In this document: positions 1-5,370 of the stretch, piece after piece
Numbering within the stretch: the stretch's first letter is position 1
Layout: every line of letters starts with the position of its first letter
Notes under the pieces: generated by a model
Databases searched by the model: none
Told to the model about the DNA's origin: nothing
Seen by the model: only the letters and a program-made list of their open reading frames with translations
NCBI GenBank assembly: GCA_948505485.1
Contig: CAOPQH010000089.1
Location: 1-5,370, forward strand
Length of the DNA: 5,370 nucleotides
Direction of reading: 5' to 3'
From: an uncultured Clostridia bacterium
GTDB lineage: Bacteria; Bacillota; Clostridia; TANB77; CAG-508
Program-made: the position numbers and the translations under genes

Positions 1-1059
1 TTATTTATTTTTTAATTCTTTTTCAAGTTTTTTCTTATCTTTATGATATTTTTTTGATGCCTGATACCAAGAAGAATATTTAGGATCTTCTTTTCTATTT
101 GGAATATTATATTTTTCTTGAATAATTTTTCCTAAATATTTACTTACTTTTTCTGCTCCATACACATTTAAATGATCTCCCTCATCACAAGTGTCTGTTT
201 TCCAATTAAATCCAAATTCCTTAGGATTCAAATTCATATCTATGAAATCTAAATCATATTTTTTTGCAAATTCATATGTTCTATCACTTAAATCTTTTGA
301 CCAAGACTCTGCTGAAGGAATTTCAATAAGCAATAAATTAATATTTTTTTCTTTACATAAATTAATAAATTTATCTAAATATTTAGAACACTTTTCTCCA
401 ACAAATTCTTTAGAATGATCTCTGCTCATATAATTTTCATATTTATTAGGTTGTCTTTCTACAACCATATCCATACCTTTATAAGCAAATTTTTCTCTTT
501 TTATAGCCTTTTCAAAATCATCAGAAGTTAATTCAGACCATCTTGAATGATATCTAGCTATAGGAAAAATGTAACTAAATATTTGATCATTTGTATTTTT
601 AAATACTGGATCAGTTACAGCTTCTATTTTATTTTTTCCAAATTTCATATTATCAAATGCTTTTCTGTAATTACTTTCACTAGCATCGCTTTCATTAAAA
701 GCAGAATCCATATTTAAAACTATTAAATCTGGAGTTTGATATTTTAAACATTCAACAAGCATATAATAGGCAACCCACATTCTCTGTCCTGAAGATACAT
801 AGTTATAACTTGCAATTCCATATTCATCCCACATTTTAATTGGAGAAATGCCTCTATACACATCACTATTTCCCATAAAAATTACATCTAATGAATTTTT
901 TGGTTCTTCATAAAAACCCTGTATAATATATGACATTCTATTATCTAGAGGTGTTATCCACTTTGGAATCATAATATTAGTAATTATACCAAAGAAAATA
1001 ATACCTAACAATAAAAAGCATATTACTCGTATAATTATTTTTCCACTTTTATTTTTCAT
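1..1059 (-). CDS. DltD/AlgX-like SGNH-fold acyltransferase/esterase, membrane-anchored
   Basis: Complete 352-residue protein; the TAA stop lies on bases 3-1. Residues 8-29 form one hydrophobic segment after a basic N-terminus, so the protein is probably an N-in membrane anchor with the catalytic domain outside. SGNH blocks are visible: G-N-S at 63-65 with Ser65 as the likely nucleophile, a Gly-containing loop S-S-G-Q at 89-92, L-N-M-D at 115-118, and D-H-L-N at 295-298 with His296 as the likely catalytic base, followed by the usual G-A-E-K helix. Such proteins take the acyl group delivered by an MBOAT and pass it to an envelope polymer, as DltD and AlgJ/AlgX do. It is last in the visible operon, 10 bases after the MBOAT gene, with AGGAG 7 bases before ATG. 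It is shorter than classical DltD (about 420 residues) and ends in a Lys-rich tail (319-352). The fold and role class are well supported. The acceptor polymer is unknown. Confidence 0.82.
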   Translation of the reverse strand: MKNKSGKIIIRVICFLLLGIIFFGIITNIMIPKWITPLDNRMSYIIQGFYEEPKNSLDVIFMGNSDVYRGISPIKMWDEYGIASYNYVSSGQRMWVAYYMLVECLKYQTPDLIVLNMDSAFNESDASESNYRKAFDNMKFGKNKIEAVTDPVFKNTNDQIFSYIFPIARYHSRWSELTSDDFEKAIKREKFAYKGMDMVVERQPNKYENYMSRDHSKEFVGEKCSKYLDKFINLCKEKNINLLLIEIPSAESWSKDLSDRTYEFAKKYDLDFIDMNLNPKEFGFNWKTDTCDEGDHLNVYGAEKVSKYLGKIIQEKYNIPNRKEDPKYSSWYQASKKYHKDKKKLEKELKNK

Positions 1060-1066
1060 TTTCTAT

Positions 1067-1071
1067 CTCCT
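1067..1071 (-). promoter_or_regulatory. Ribosome binding site of the SGNH gene, fused to the MBOAT stop codon
   Basis: On the minus strand, AGGAG sits 7 bases before the ATG at 1059. The MBOAT stop codon TAG (1072-1070) shares its AG with this site (TAGGAG). A ribosome ending the upstream gene therefore stops on the next gene's binding site, which suggests translational coupling of transferase and esterase. Confidence 0.8.
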
Positions 1072-2656
1072 AAAATTGACCATATATAAAACTACTTGCA
1101 GAATAACCTTCGCCATATATTCCAAAAATAAGTATAGCAAATATTACTCCATAATATAATAACCATCTAAATACTAAATTTTGTTTAGATATTTTTTCTC
1201 TTATGTTATACCCTTTTTCTTGCAATAGTCCTATAACAAACATAATTATTATACCAATTAATAGAATTACAAAATCATATGTCTCGAATCCTATCTTAAA
1301 TAATTCACCATTAAATAATTTGTCTATTCCCTCAAAAGTGAAAATAGATTTAAACATAATCCATGCTGTTTTTAATCTATATGCTCTAAAAATTAACATA
1401 CCACCTAATACTATAATTGATGTTCTAATCATTTGCCATAATCTATATCCAAAAGATTTATTATCAATTTTAAATATCTCGATTATTTTATTAAATAGTG
1501 GTTCAAATAGCATTCCTAATATAGTTAAAATATAATAATATAATCCATAAAAAACATATTTCCAACTTGCTCCATGCCAAATACCATTACCAAACCAAAC
1601 AAAAAATAATGCAAAAGCAGCTGGAATTAATTTTCCTATATAACCTTTGAATATTTTTTTAGACCAAGTTGTAATATTTATGCATACTTTAGAAAAAGAT
1701 ATTGGATAAAAAATATATTCTCTAAGCCATGCTCCTAATGTTATATGCCACCTTCTCCAAAATTCTGATATACTCTTTGAAAAGAAAGGTCTTTTAAAAT
1801 TCTCTGCTAAATTAACACCAAATATCTGAGCAATTCCTCGTACAATATCTATACATCCCGAAAAATCAGCATATATTTGCACTGTATACAATATTATTGC
1901 CATTAAAATAGCAACACCTGTATAATTATTATAATTACTAAATATTTCATTAACACATAATGCAGCCCTATCTGCTATTACTAGCTTTTTAAAAAATCCC
2001 CATAACATTAATTGAAGCGAAAATTTCACCCTATTATATTCAAAATCGTGTCCTTCATAAAGTTGAGAGGATAAATCTCCAAAATTACCAATTGGTCCTT
2101 CTAACATCTGAGGAAAAAATGTTAAAAACAATGCTACTTTTCCAAAATGTTTTTCTGCTTTATATTTTCCTCTATAAACATCAACTACATAACTAATAGC
2201 TTGTAGTGTATAATATGATATTCCAAGAGGCAAAATTATTTCTCTTAATGGCAATTTTATTCCTATATTAGCTATCTTAAATATCTTATTTATATTAATG
2301 CTAATAAAATTTCCATATTTTAAAAATATTAAAATTCCAAAATTTATTAATATTGCAAGAAGTAATATTAATTTCTTATTTTTTGCCAACTTTGCTTTTA
2401 ATTCTTTTTTTAGTGTTTTTTCTTTATTCTTACATTTTTCTTTTGTTTTTTCTTCTATTTTTGTTATCCATAAAGCTGTTAAATAAATGGAAAGTGTTGA
2501 TACAATTAAAAAAACTGTTAATTTACTGCTAGATATAAAATAGTATATATAACTAGCTACTAACAATATACACCATCTAAACTTTTTAGGAGCAACAAAA
2601 TAAATTAAACTTATTATCGCTATAAATAGTATAAATTTTAGTGAAGTTATTGCCAT
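1070..2656 (-). CDS. AlgI-type MBOAT O-acyltransferase (occupies the DltB slot)
   Basis: Polytopic membrane protein of 528 residues with roughly a dozen hydrophobic segments. MBOAT/AlgI signatures are clear: L-P-L-G-I-S-Y-Y-T at 142-150 leading to V-D-V-Y-R-G, F-P-Q-M-L-E-G-P at 181-188, Y-A-D-F-S-G at 262-267, F-W-R-R-W-H at 299-304, and G-I-W-H-G-A-S-W at 358-365, in which His361 is the expected catalytic histidine. The length matches AlgI (about 500-520) better than DltB (about 400). It should take the acyl group from the carrier protein encoded just upstream and pass it through the membrane to the SGNH protein encoded just downstream. The last six residues, F-I-Y-G-Q-F (523-528), match the F-x-Y-x-x-F pattern discussed for DltX and related MBOATs. 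Residues 65-95 are a Lys/Glu-rich loop between early membrane segments. The start ATG follows GGGGG by 6 bases. The family is certain; the transferred acyl group is not known. Confidence 0.9.
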   Translation of the reverse strand: MAITSLKFILFIAIISLIYFVAPKKFRWCILLVASYIYYFISSSKLTVFLIVSTLSIYLTALWITKIEEKTKEKCKNKEKTLKKELKAKLAKNKKLILLLAILINFGILIFLKYGNFISININKIFKIANIGIKLPLREIILPLGISYYTLQAISYVVDVYRGKYKAEKHFGKVALFLTFFPQMLEGPIGNFGDLSSQLYEGHDFEYNRVKFSLQLMLWGFFKKLVIADRAALCVNEIFSNYNNYTGVAILMAIILYTVQIYADFSGCIDIVRGIAQIFGVNLAENFKRPFFSKSISEFWRRWHITLGAWLREYIFYPISFSKVCINITTWSKKIFKGYIGKLIPAAFALFFVWFGNGIWHGASWKYVFYGLYYYILTILGMLFEPLFNKIIEIFKIDNKSFGYRLWQMIRTSIIVLGGMLIFRAYRLKTAWIMFKSIFTFEGIDKLFNGELFKIGFETYDFVILLIGIIIMFVIGLLQEKGYNIREKISKQNLVFRWLLYYGVIFAILIFGIYGEGYSASSFIYGQF

Positions 2657-2662
2657 AATTAT

Positions 2663-2667
2663 CCCCC
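2663..2667 (-). promoter_or_regulatory. Ribosome binding site of the MBOAT gene
   Basis: GGGGG on the minus strand lies 6 bases before the ATG at 2656, in the 27-base gap after the carrier-protein stop codon. It supports this start. No terminator-like hairpin is seen in the gap, so the operon should continue through it. Confidence 0.65.
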
Positions 2668-2683
2668 AATATTAAAATAAATT

Positions 2684-2911
2684 TTATTCTTCTTCTATTT
2701 TTTGAATTAAATTGTAAATTGCTTCTACTGAATTAAAATTCTCTGGTAATATATCTTTTGCTGTAATTTGAATATCAAATTCTTTATCTATAGCAGCAAC
2801 TATAGTAACAATATCAAATGAATCTAATATATCATCATCTATTAAATTTTTATTATTTTCAAAATTAACATCTGGTTTAATCTCTTTTAAAATTTCTAAC
2901 AATTCTTCCAT
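2684..2911 (-). CDS. Free-standing acyl carrier protein, DltC-like
   Basis: Small acidic protein of 75 residues with the four-helix carrier pattern. The 4'-phosphopantetheine attachment site is D-S-F-D at 30-33, with Ser31 as the modified serine. Helix II (33-46, I-V-T-I-V-A-A-I-D-K-E-F) is followed by the typical D-I-Q-I turn. The length fits DltC and other stand-alone carriers (75-81 residues). Classical DltC, as I recall it, has D-S-M-G or D-S-L-G at this site, so D-S-F-D points to a neighbouring carrier subgroup. Its gene starts 4 bases after the adenylating-enzyme stop, and its binding site lies inside that gene, so it is almost surely loaded by that enzyme and feeds the MBOAT. Automated labels would probably read D-alanyl carrier protein (dltC). 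The carrier role is secure, but D-alanine as cargo is not. Confidence 0.88.
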   Translation of the reverse strand: MEELLEILKEIKPDVNFENNKNLIDDDILDSFDIVTIVAAIDKEFDIQITAKDILPENFNSVEAIYNLIQKIEEE

Positions 2912-2915
2912 TTCT

Positions 2916-4430
2916 TTATTCTCCCTTTAATATATTTTTTAATTTTACTCTATCAATTTTACCATTTGCATTATAAGGCATCTTTGGCAATTTTATAATT
3001 TTATTTGGACACATATATGTAGGAACTTTTTCTTTAACAGCAGATAAAAGGTTTTCTTCTGTTAGTTCCTCTCCTTGATAAAATAAAATTATTTTTGAAT
3101 TTTCTGTATCATATATGCATGCACATATAATAATTCCGTCTATACCATTTGTAGCATTTTCTATTTCTCCTAATTCAATCCTATATCCCATATGCTTTAT
3201 TTGGAAATCTTTTCTTGATAAATAAATTAATTCATTGTATTCATTATATTTTACAATATCTCCTGTTTTGTAAATTGTTTCTGGATAACATTTATTAATT
3301 GGATTCTGAACAAATACAGATTTTGTTTTTTCAGGATTATTATAGTAACCATTAGCCAAAAATGAACCTCTTACACATAATTCTCCTGATTCGCCATTAC
3401 CAGCTTCTGTTCCATCATCTTTTACTATTAGCACATCACAATTATTACAAGATTTTCCTATAGGTAAGCTCTCATCATTTTTAAATTTTCTATCTACTAT
3501 ATAATATGTACATATATCTGTTGTTTCAGTAGGTCCGAATAAATTTGCAAACATTGTATTTGGTAATTTGTTAATCCACATATTTAATTGTTTTACTGGC
3601 ATTACTTCACCTGCAAATAAAACCTTTTTTAGTGTTGGTAACTCTACTTCATCTAATGCTTTAAAGTTAGCTACTATGCACAATGCAGAAGGCACCCAAT
3701 ATATTGAATTAATCTTTTTTTCATTAATAAATTCTAATAATTTCACAGGAAATGAAAAATACATTTTAGGTATAATATAAAATGTAGCACCTGATAAAAT
3801 AGTTGAAAAAACATCTGTTATTGACATACTAAAATAAAAAGGTGTTTGACTTCCCCATATTGTATTAGAATTTATATCAAATGTACCTACAACCCAAGAG
3901 GCATAACTTATAACAGCCTTATGTGATATAACAGTTCCTTTTGGAGTACCTGTTGAGCCTGAAGTAAATAATATATACATTGGATTTGTATCTATCATTT
4001 TATTTCTAATTTTCTCTAATTTATTATTATCTATAATAGATTTTTCTATCATTTCTTCATATACATATATTTTTTTATCTATTCCTATCTCTTTTGCCTT
4101 TTCTAAGTTTCTAGTATCTGTTATTATAAAAATCGGTTCTAATGTATTTAATATTAGATTAATTCTTTCTTTTGGTGATTTTGTATCTATAATAGTGTAA
4201 AAATTACCACTATATAATGTACCAAACATTGCTTCTAGACAATTTACTGTCTTATCTATAAAAATTGCAATTGGTCTATTTATTATAGTTTCATTTCCAA
4301 TATAACTACCAATTTTCTTAGAATTATTTACTAATTCTGAATAAGATACTTCTCTATTTGTATCAGCAAATGCCAATTTATCTTTATATTTCTCTGCAGT
4401 TTTTTCTAAATATTCTAGTATATTTTTCAA
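2916..4430 (-). CDS. DltA-like adenylating enzyme (acyl-AMP-forming ligase) with altered substrate pocket
   Basis: Stand-alone adenylation domain of 504 residues, the usual length for DltA. It should convert a carboxylic acid plus ATP to acyl-AMP and load the acyl group on the adjacent carrier in the cytoplasm. Motifs in order: phosphate loop L-F-T-S-G-S-T-G-T-P-K-G at 154-165, F-G-P-T-E-T-T at 298-304, Y-K-T-G-D at 387-391, R-K-D-F-Q-I-K-H-M-G-Y-R at 406-417, and N-A-N-G-K at 487-491 with the catalytic Lys491. The overall pattern (Q-T-P-F.., L-F-A-G-E, A-N-L-F-G-P-T-E) is closest to DltA. However, Ser201 stands where DltA has the Asp that binds the substrate amino group, Ala273 replaces its selectivity Cys, and Asp305 replaces a Val. 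Substrate residues read by the usual ten-position code are about S-M-T-W-L-A-L-D-I-K. The start is TTG with GGAGGG 6 bases upstream; the nearest upstream ATG (4444) is out of frame. Automated labels would probably read dltA. The enzyme class is certain; D-alanine specificity is doubtful. Confidence 0.9.
   Translation of the reverse strand: MKNILEYLEKTAEKYKDKLAFADTNREVSYSELVNNSKKIGSYIGNETIINRPIAIFIDKTVNCLEAMFGTLYSGNFYTIIDTKSPKERINLILNTLEPIFIITDTRNLEKAKEIGIDKKIYVYEEMIEKSIIDNNKLEKIRNKMIDTNPMYILFTSGSTGTPKGTVISHKAVISYASWVVGTFDINSNTIWGSQTPFYFSMSITDVFSTILSGATFYIIPKMYFSFPVKLLEFINEKKINSIYWVPSALCIVANFKALDEVELPTLKKVLFAGEVMPVKQLNMWINKLPNTMFANLFGPTETTDICTYYIVDRKFKNDESLPIGKSCNNCDVLIVKDDGTEAGNGESGELCVRGSFLANGYYNNPEKTKSVFVQNPINKCYPETIYKTGDIVKYNEYNELIYLSRKDFQIKHMGYRIELGEIENATNGIDGIIICACIYDTENSKIILFYQGEELTEENLLSAVKEKVPTYMCPNKIIKLPKMPYNANGKIDRVKLKNILKGE
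2921..2925 (-). promoter_or_regulatory. Ribosome binding site of the carrier-protein gene, inside the upstream gene
   Basis: GGGAG lies in the last codons of the adenylating-enzyme gene (Lys-Gly-Glu-stop), 9 bases before the ATG at 2911. Only 4 bases separate the stop from that ATG, so translation of the two genes is likely coupled. Confidence 0.75.
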
Positions 4431-4436
4431 AATTTT

Positions 4437-4442
4437 CCCTCC
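4437..4442 (-). promoter_or_regulatory. Ribosome binding site that fixes a TTG start
   Basis: GGAGGG on the minus strand sits 6 bases before TTG at 4430-4428. The first residues after this TTG (K-N-I-L-E-Y-L-E) fit the normal N-terminus of adenylating enzymes. The only nearby ATG (4444-4442) is in another frame and overlaps this site, so TTG is the supported start. Confidence 0.8.
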
Positions 4443-4476
4443 ATATATAAAATTTCACTTATTTATTACAAAGTGT

Positions 4477-4506
4477 ATTATAGCATATTATCTAAAATAA
4501 AATCAA
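4477..4506 (-). promoter_or_regulatory. Extended -10 vegetative promoter for the acylation operon
   Basis: On the minus strand, a perfect TATAAT lies at 4482-4477. It is preceded by TG at 4485-4484 (TGCTATAAT, an extended -10). TTGATT lies at 4506-4501, 18 bases upstream, and matches the first four bases of TTGACA. Transcription would start near 4470, giving a leader of about 40 bases before the TTG start. The fit to the housekeeping (SigA-type) consensus is very good, so the operon probably has its own constitutive or moderately regulated transcript. No operator is evident beyond the overlapping A/T inverted repeat. Confidence 0.75.
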
Positions 4507-4532
4507 TAAAAATTATATTTTGTTTTATTTTA
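4493..4532 (-). repeat. Perfect 10-bp A/T inverted repeat between the two transcription units
   Basis: The arms are TAAAATAAAA (4532-4523) and TTTTATTTTA (4502-4493), separated by 20 bases that hold a smaller AAAAT/ATTTT hairpin (4521-4509). It starts 2 bases after the stop codon of the upstream gene and overlaps the -35 element of the operon promoter. With no G:C pair in the arms it would be a weak terminator at best. It may be a protein-binding site or a chance product of A/T richness. Confidence 0.4.
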
Positions 4533-4534
4533 TC

Positions 4535-5370
4535 TTATATTATCTTTTTATCTACTAAACTTTCATATATTCTATCAATATTTTTTCCATCTGAAAATTC
4601 ATTTATAGTTTTATACATTTCTTCTTGTTCTTTTGTTCTTAATATATTTAAATCAATATCACTATTCTTTATTGATTTTTCCAAAATTTTTATTAATTCC
4701 TCTTTATTAAATGCTCTTTTTCCTATATATTCATCATCATTAGGTATTAATTTTCCGTTTTCTAGTTCATATAATTCTAAATCTGGTTGATAAAATACAA
4801 CACCTGCTCCTTGATAAAATGCATTATAACAAGCTGATGAATAGTCTGTAATAAACAATTTTGTGATTTTTAATACTTCTGAAATTGGCTCTTGCCATAC
4901 TGAGTTTTTAATGTCTGTATTAGATAAAAGATCATATACTTTTGGATGTGCAACAATTTTTATATTTTCTAGTTTAATAAATTTTTTTAATATTTCATAA
5001 ATCTCAAGAATATTTTGATAGTAAGTAGACTCTTCAAAATTATATAAATTTTCCTCATAGTTTTTCCATGTAAGCATTACTGTTACTATATTTTCTGAAT
5101 CTTTATTTATATGTTTATAATCTATATTACTATACATACCAAGACCTGTTTTTAATAATTGTTCTTCATTATATCCAAGCATATCTACTACAACATCTTT
5201 TTCTTTTTCACTGCTTACAACCATATAGTTAGATTCTCCTTCTTCCTTTTTTCCAAAAACAGATTTTAAACCTAAGTTTTTCATATAAATTATTCCATGT
5301 TGTAAAAATACAAATTTTTTATCATATGTTGCTCTTCTAAAGTTTTTATTATTAGACCTTAATATGTTTA
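4535..5370 (-). CDS. CDP-glycerol glycerophosphotransferase-family protein (TagF/TagB type), N-terminus cut by the window edge
   Basis: The open frame runs from the window edge to TAA at 4537-4535, giving 277 visible C-terminal residues. The ATG at 5284 is internal: the frame stays open for 28 codons above it and includes L-Q-H-G-I, the His-Gly motif of this family. Numbering visible residues, His24 (Q-H-G), T-G-L-G-M at 74-78, L-T-W-K-N-Y at 99-104, V-A-H-P with His141, T-D-Y-S-S at 174-178, and Q-P-D-L-E-L-Y at 194-200 give the standard order of the glycosyltransferase-like domain that uses CDP-glycerol. Such enzymes add glycerol-phosphate units to a wall or lipid-linked polymer at the inner membrane face. 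Whether this one primes, polymerises or modifies cannot be told from the C-terminal part. It lies 104 bases upstream of the acylation operon, same strand, and may build the polymer that the operon decorates (inference). Confidence 0.85.
   Translation of the reverse strand, partial: NILRSNNKNFRRATYDKKFVFLQHGIIYMKNLGLKSVFGKKEEGESNYMVVSSEKEKDVVVDMLGYNEEQLLKTGLGMYSNIDYKHINKDSENIVTVMLTWKNYEENLYNFEESTYYQNILEIYEILKKFIKLENIKIVAHPKVYDLLSNTDIKNSVWQEPISEVLKITKLFITDYSSACYNAFYQGAGVVFYQPDLELYELENGKLIPNDDEYIGKRAFNKEELIKILEKSIKNSDIDLNILRTKEQEEMYKTINEFSDGKNIDRIYESLVDKKII

Noticed and set aside
191..418. Plus-strand open frame inside the SGNH gene
   Set aside because: It lies opposite a gene with clear SGNH motifs, has no convincing ribosome binding site and gives a protein of no recognisable family; it is a by-product of A/T-rich coding sequence.
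1203..1535. Plus-strand open frame of 110 codons opposite the MBOAT gene
   Set aside because: The Ile/Asn-rich product mirrors hydrophobic MBOAT codons on the other strand; it has no motifs and no start signal.
2298..2486. Plus-strand Phe-rich small open frame that could look like a membrane peptide (DltX candidate)
   Set aside because: It is the antisense of the Lys-rich loop (AAA read as TTT/Phe), is on the wrong strand for the operon and lacks the F-x-Y-x-x-F tail.
3568..3780. Plus-strand open frame opposite the adenylating enzyme
   Set aside because: It overlaps strongly conserved adenylation-domain codons on the minus strand and has no supporting motif or ribosome binding site.
4431..4476. 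Riboswitch or attenuator in the operon leader
   Set aside because: The predicted leader is only about 40 bases, nearly all A/T, with no stable stem; too short for a known riboswitch class.
4493..4532. Intrinsic terminator for the upstream gene
   Set aside because: The stem has only A:T pairs in its arms and a 20-base loop, so it lacks the G:C-rich hairpin expected; kept only as an inverted repeat.
4473..4790. Plus-strand open frame starting in the promoter gap and running opposite the CDP-glycerol transferase gene
   Set aside because: The Ser/Phe/Ile-rich product mirrors the minus-strand gene; no Shine-Dalgarno sequence or recognisable domain. A divergent gene here would need to overlap conserved codons.

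Overview
The window is very A+T-rich, with long T runs on the + strand (A runs on the coding strand). It has strong GGAGG-type ribosome binding sites and tightly packed genes all on the minus strand. This fits a low-GC Bacillota, most likely a Clostridia-type bacterium, and the CDP-glycerol polymerase-family gene supports a Gram-positive wall. No RNA gene, insertion sequence, CRISPR array or phage gene is visible.

Read in the direction of transcription (high to low coordinates), the window holds two units. First comes the 3' part of a CDP-glycerol:glycerophosphotransferase-family gene (teichoic-acid type), which runs off the window edge at 5370. A gap of 104 bases follows, with an A/T-only inverted repeat and a near-consensus extended -10 promoter. 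The second unit is a compact four-gene operon: a DltA-like adenylating enzyme (TTG start), a free-standing acyl carrier protein, an AlgI-type MBOAT membrane acyltransferase, and a membrane-anchored SGNH esterase/transferase ending at base 1. The gaps between these genes are 4, 27 and 10 bases. Two of the Shine-Dalgarno sequences are built into the end of the preceding gene.

The four genes make a complete acyl-export pathway for decorating an envelope polymer. The adenylating enzyme activates a carboxylic acid and loads it on Ser31 of the carrier. The MBOAT moves the acyl group across the membrane, and the SGNH protein transfers it to the acceptor. The layout is that of teichoic-acid D-alanylation (dlt), but three things differ. 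The gene order is A-C-B-D. The MBOAT is the longer alginate-acetylase (AlgI) type and carries its own C-terminal F-x-Y-x-x-F motif, so no separate DltX is needed. The adenylation pocket lacks the residues used by DltA to hold D-alanine: Ser201, Ala273 and Asp305 stand where DltA has Asp, Cys and Val. The best reading is a dlt-like cassette that may attach something other than D-alanine, perhaps to a glycerol-phosphate polymer made by the neighbouring gene. The substrate and acceptor are inferences and cannot be settled from sequence alone.
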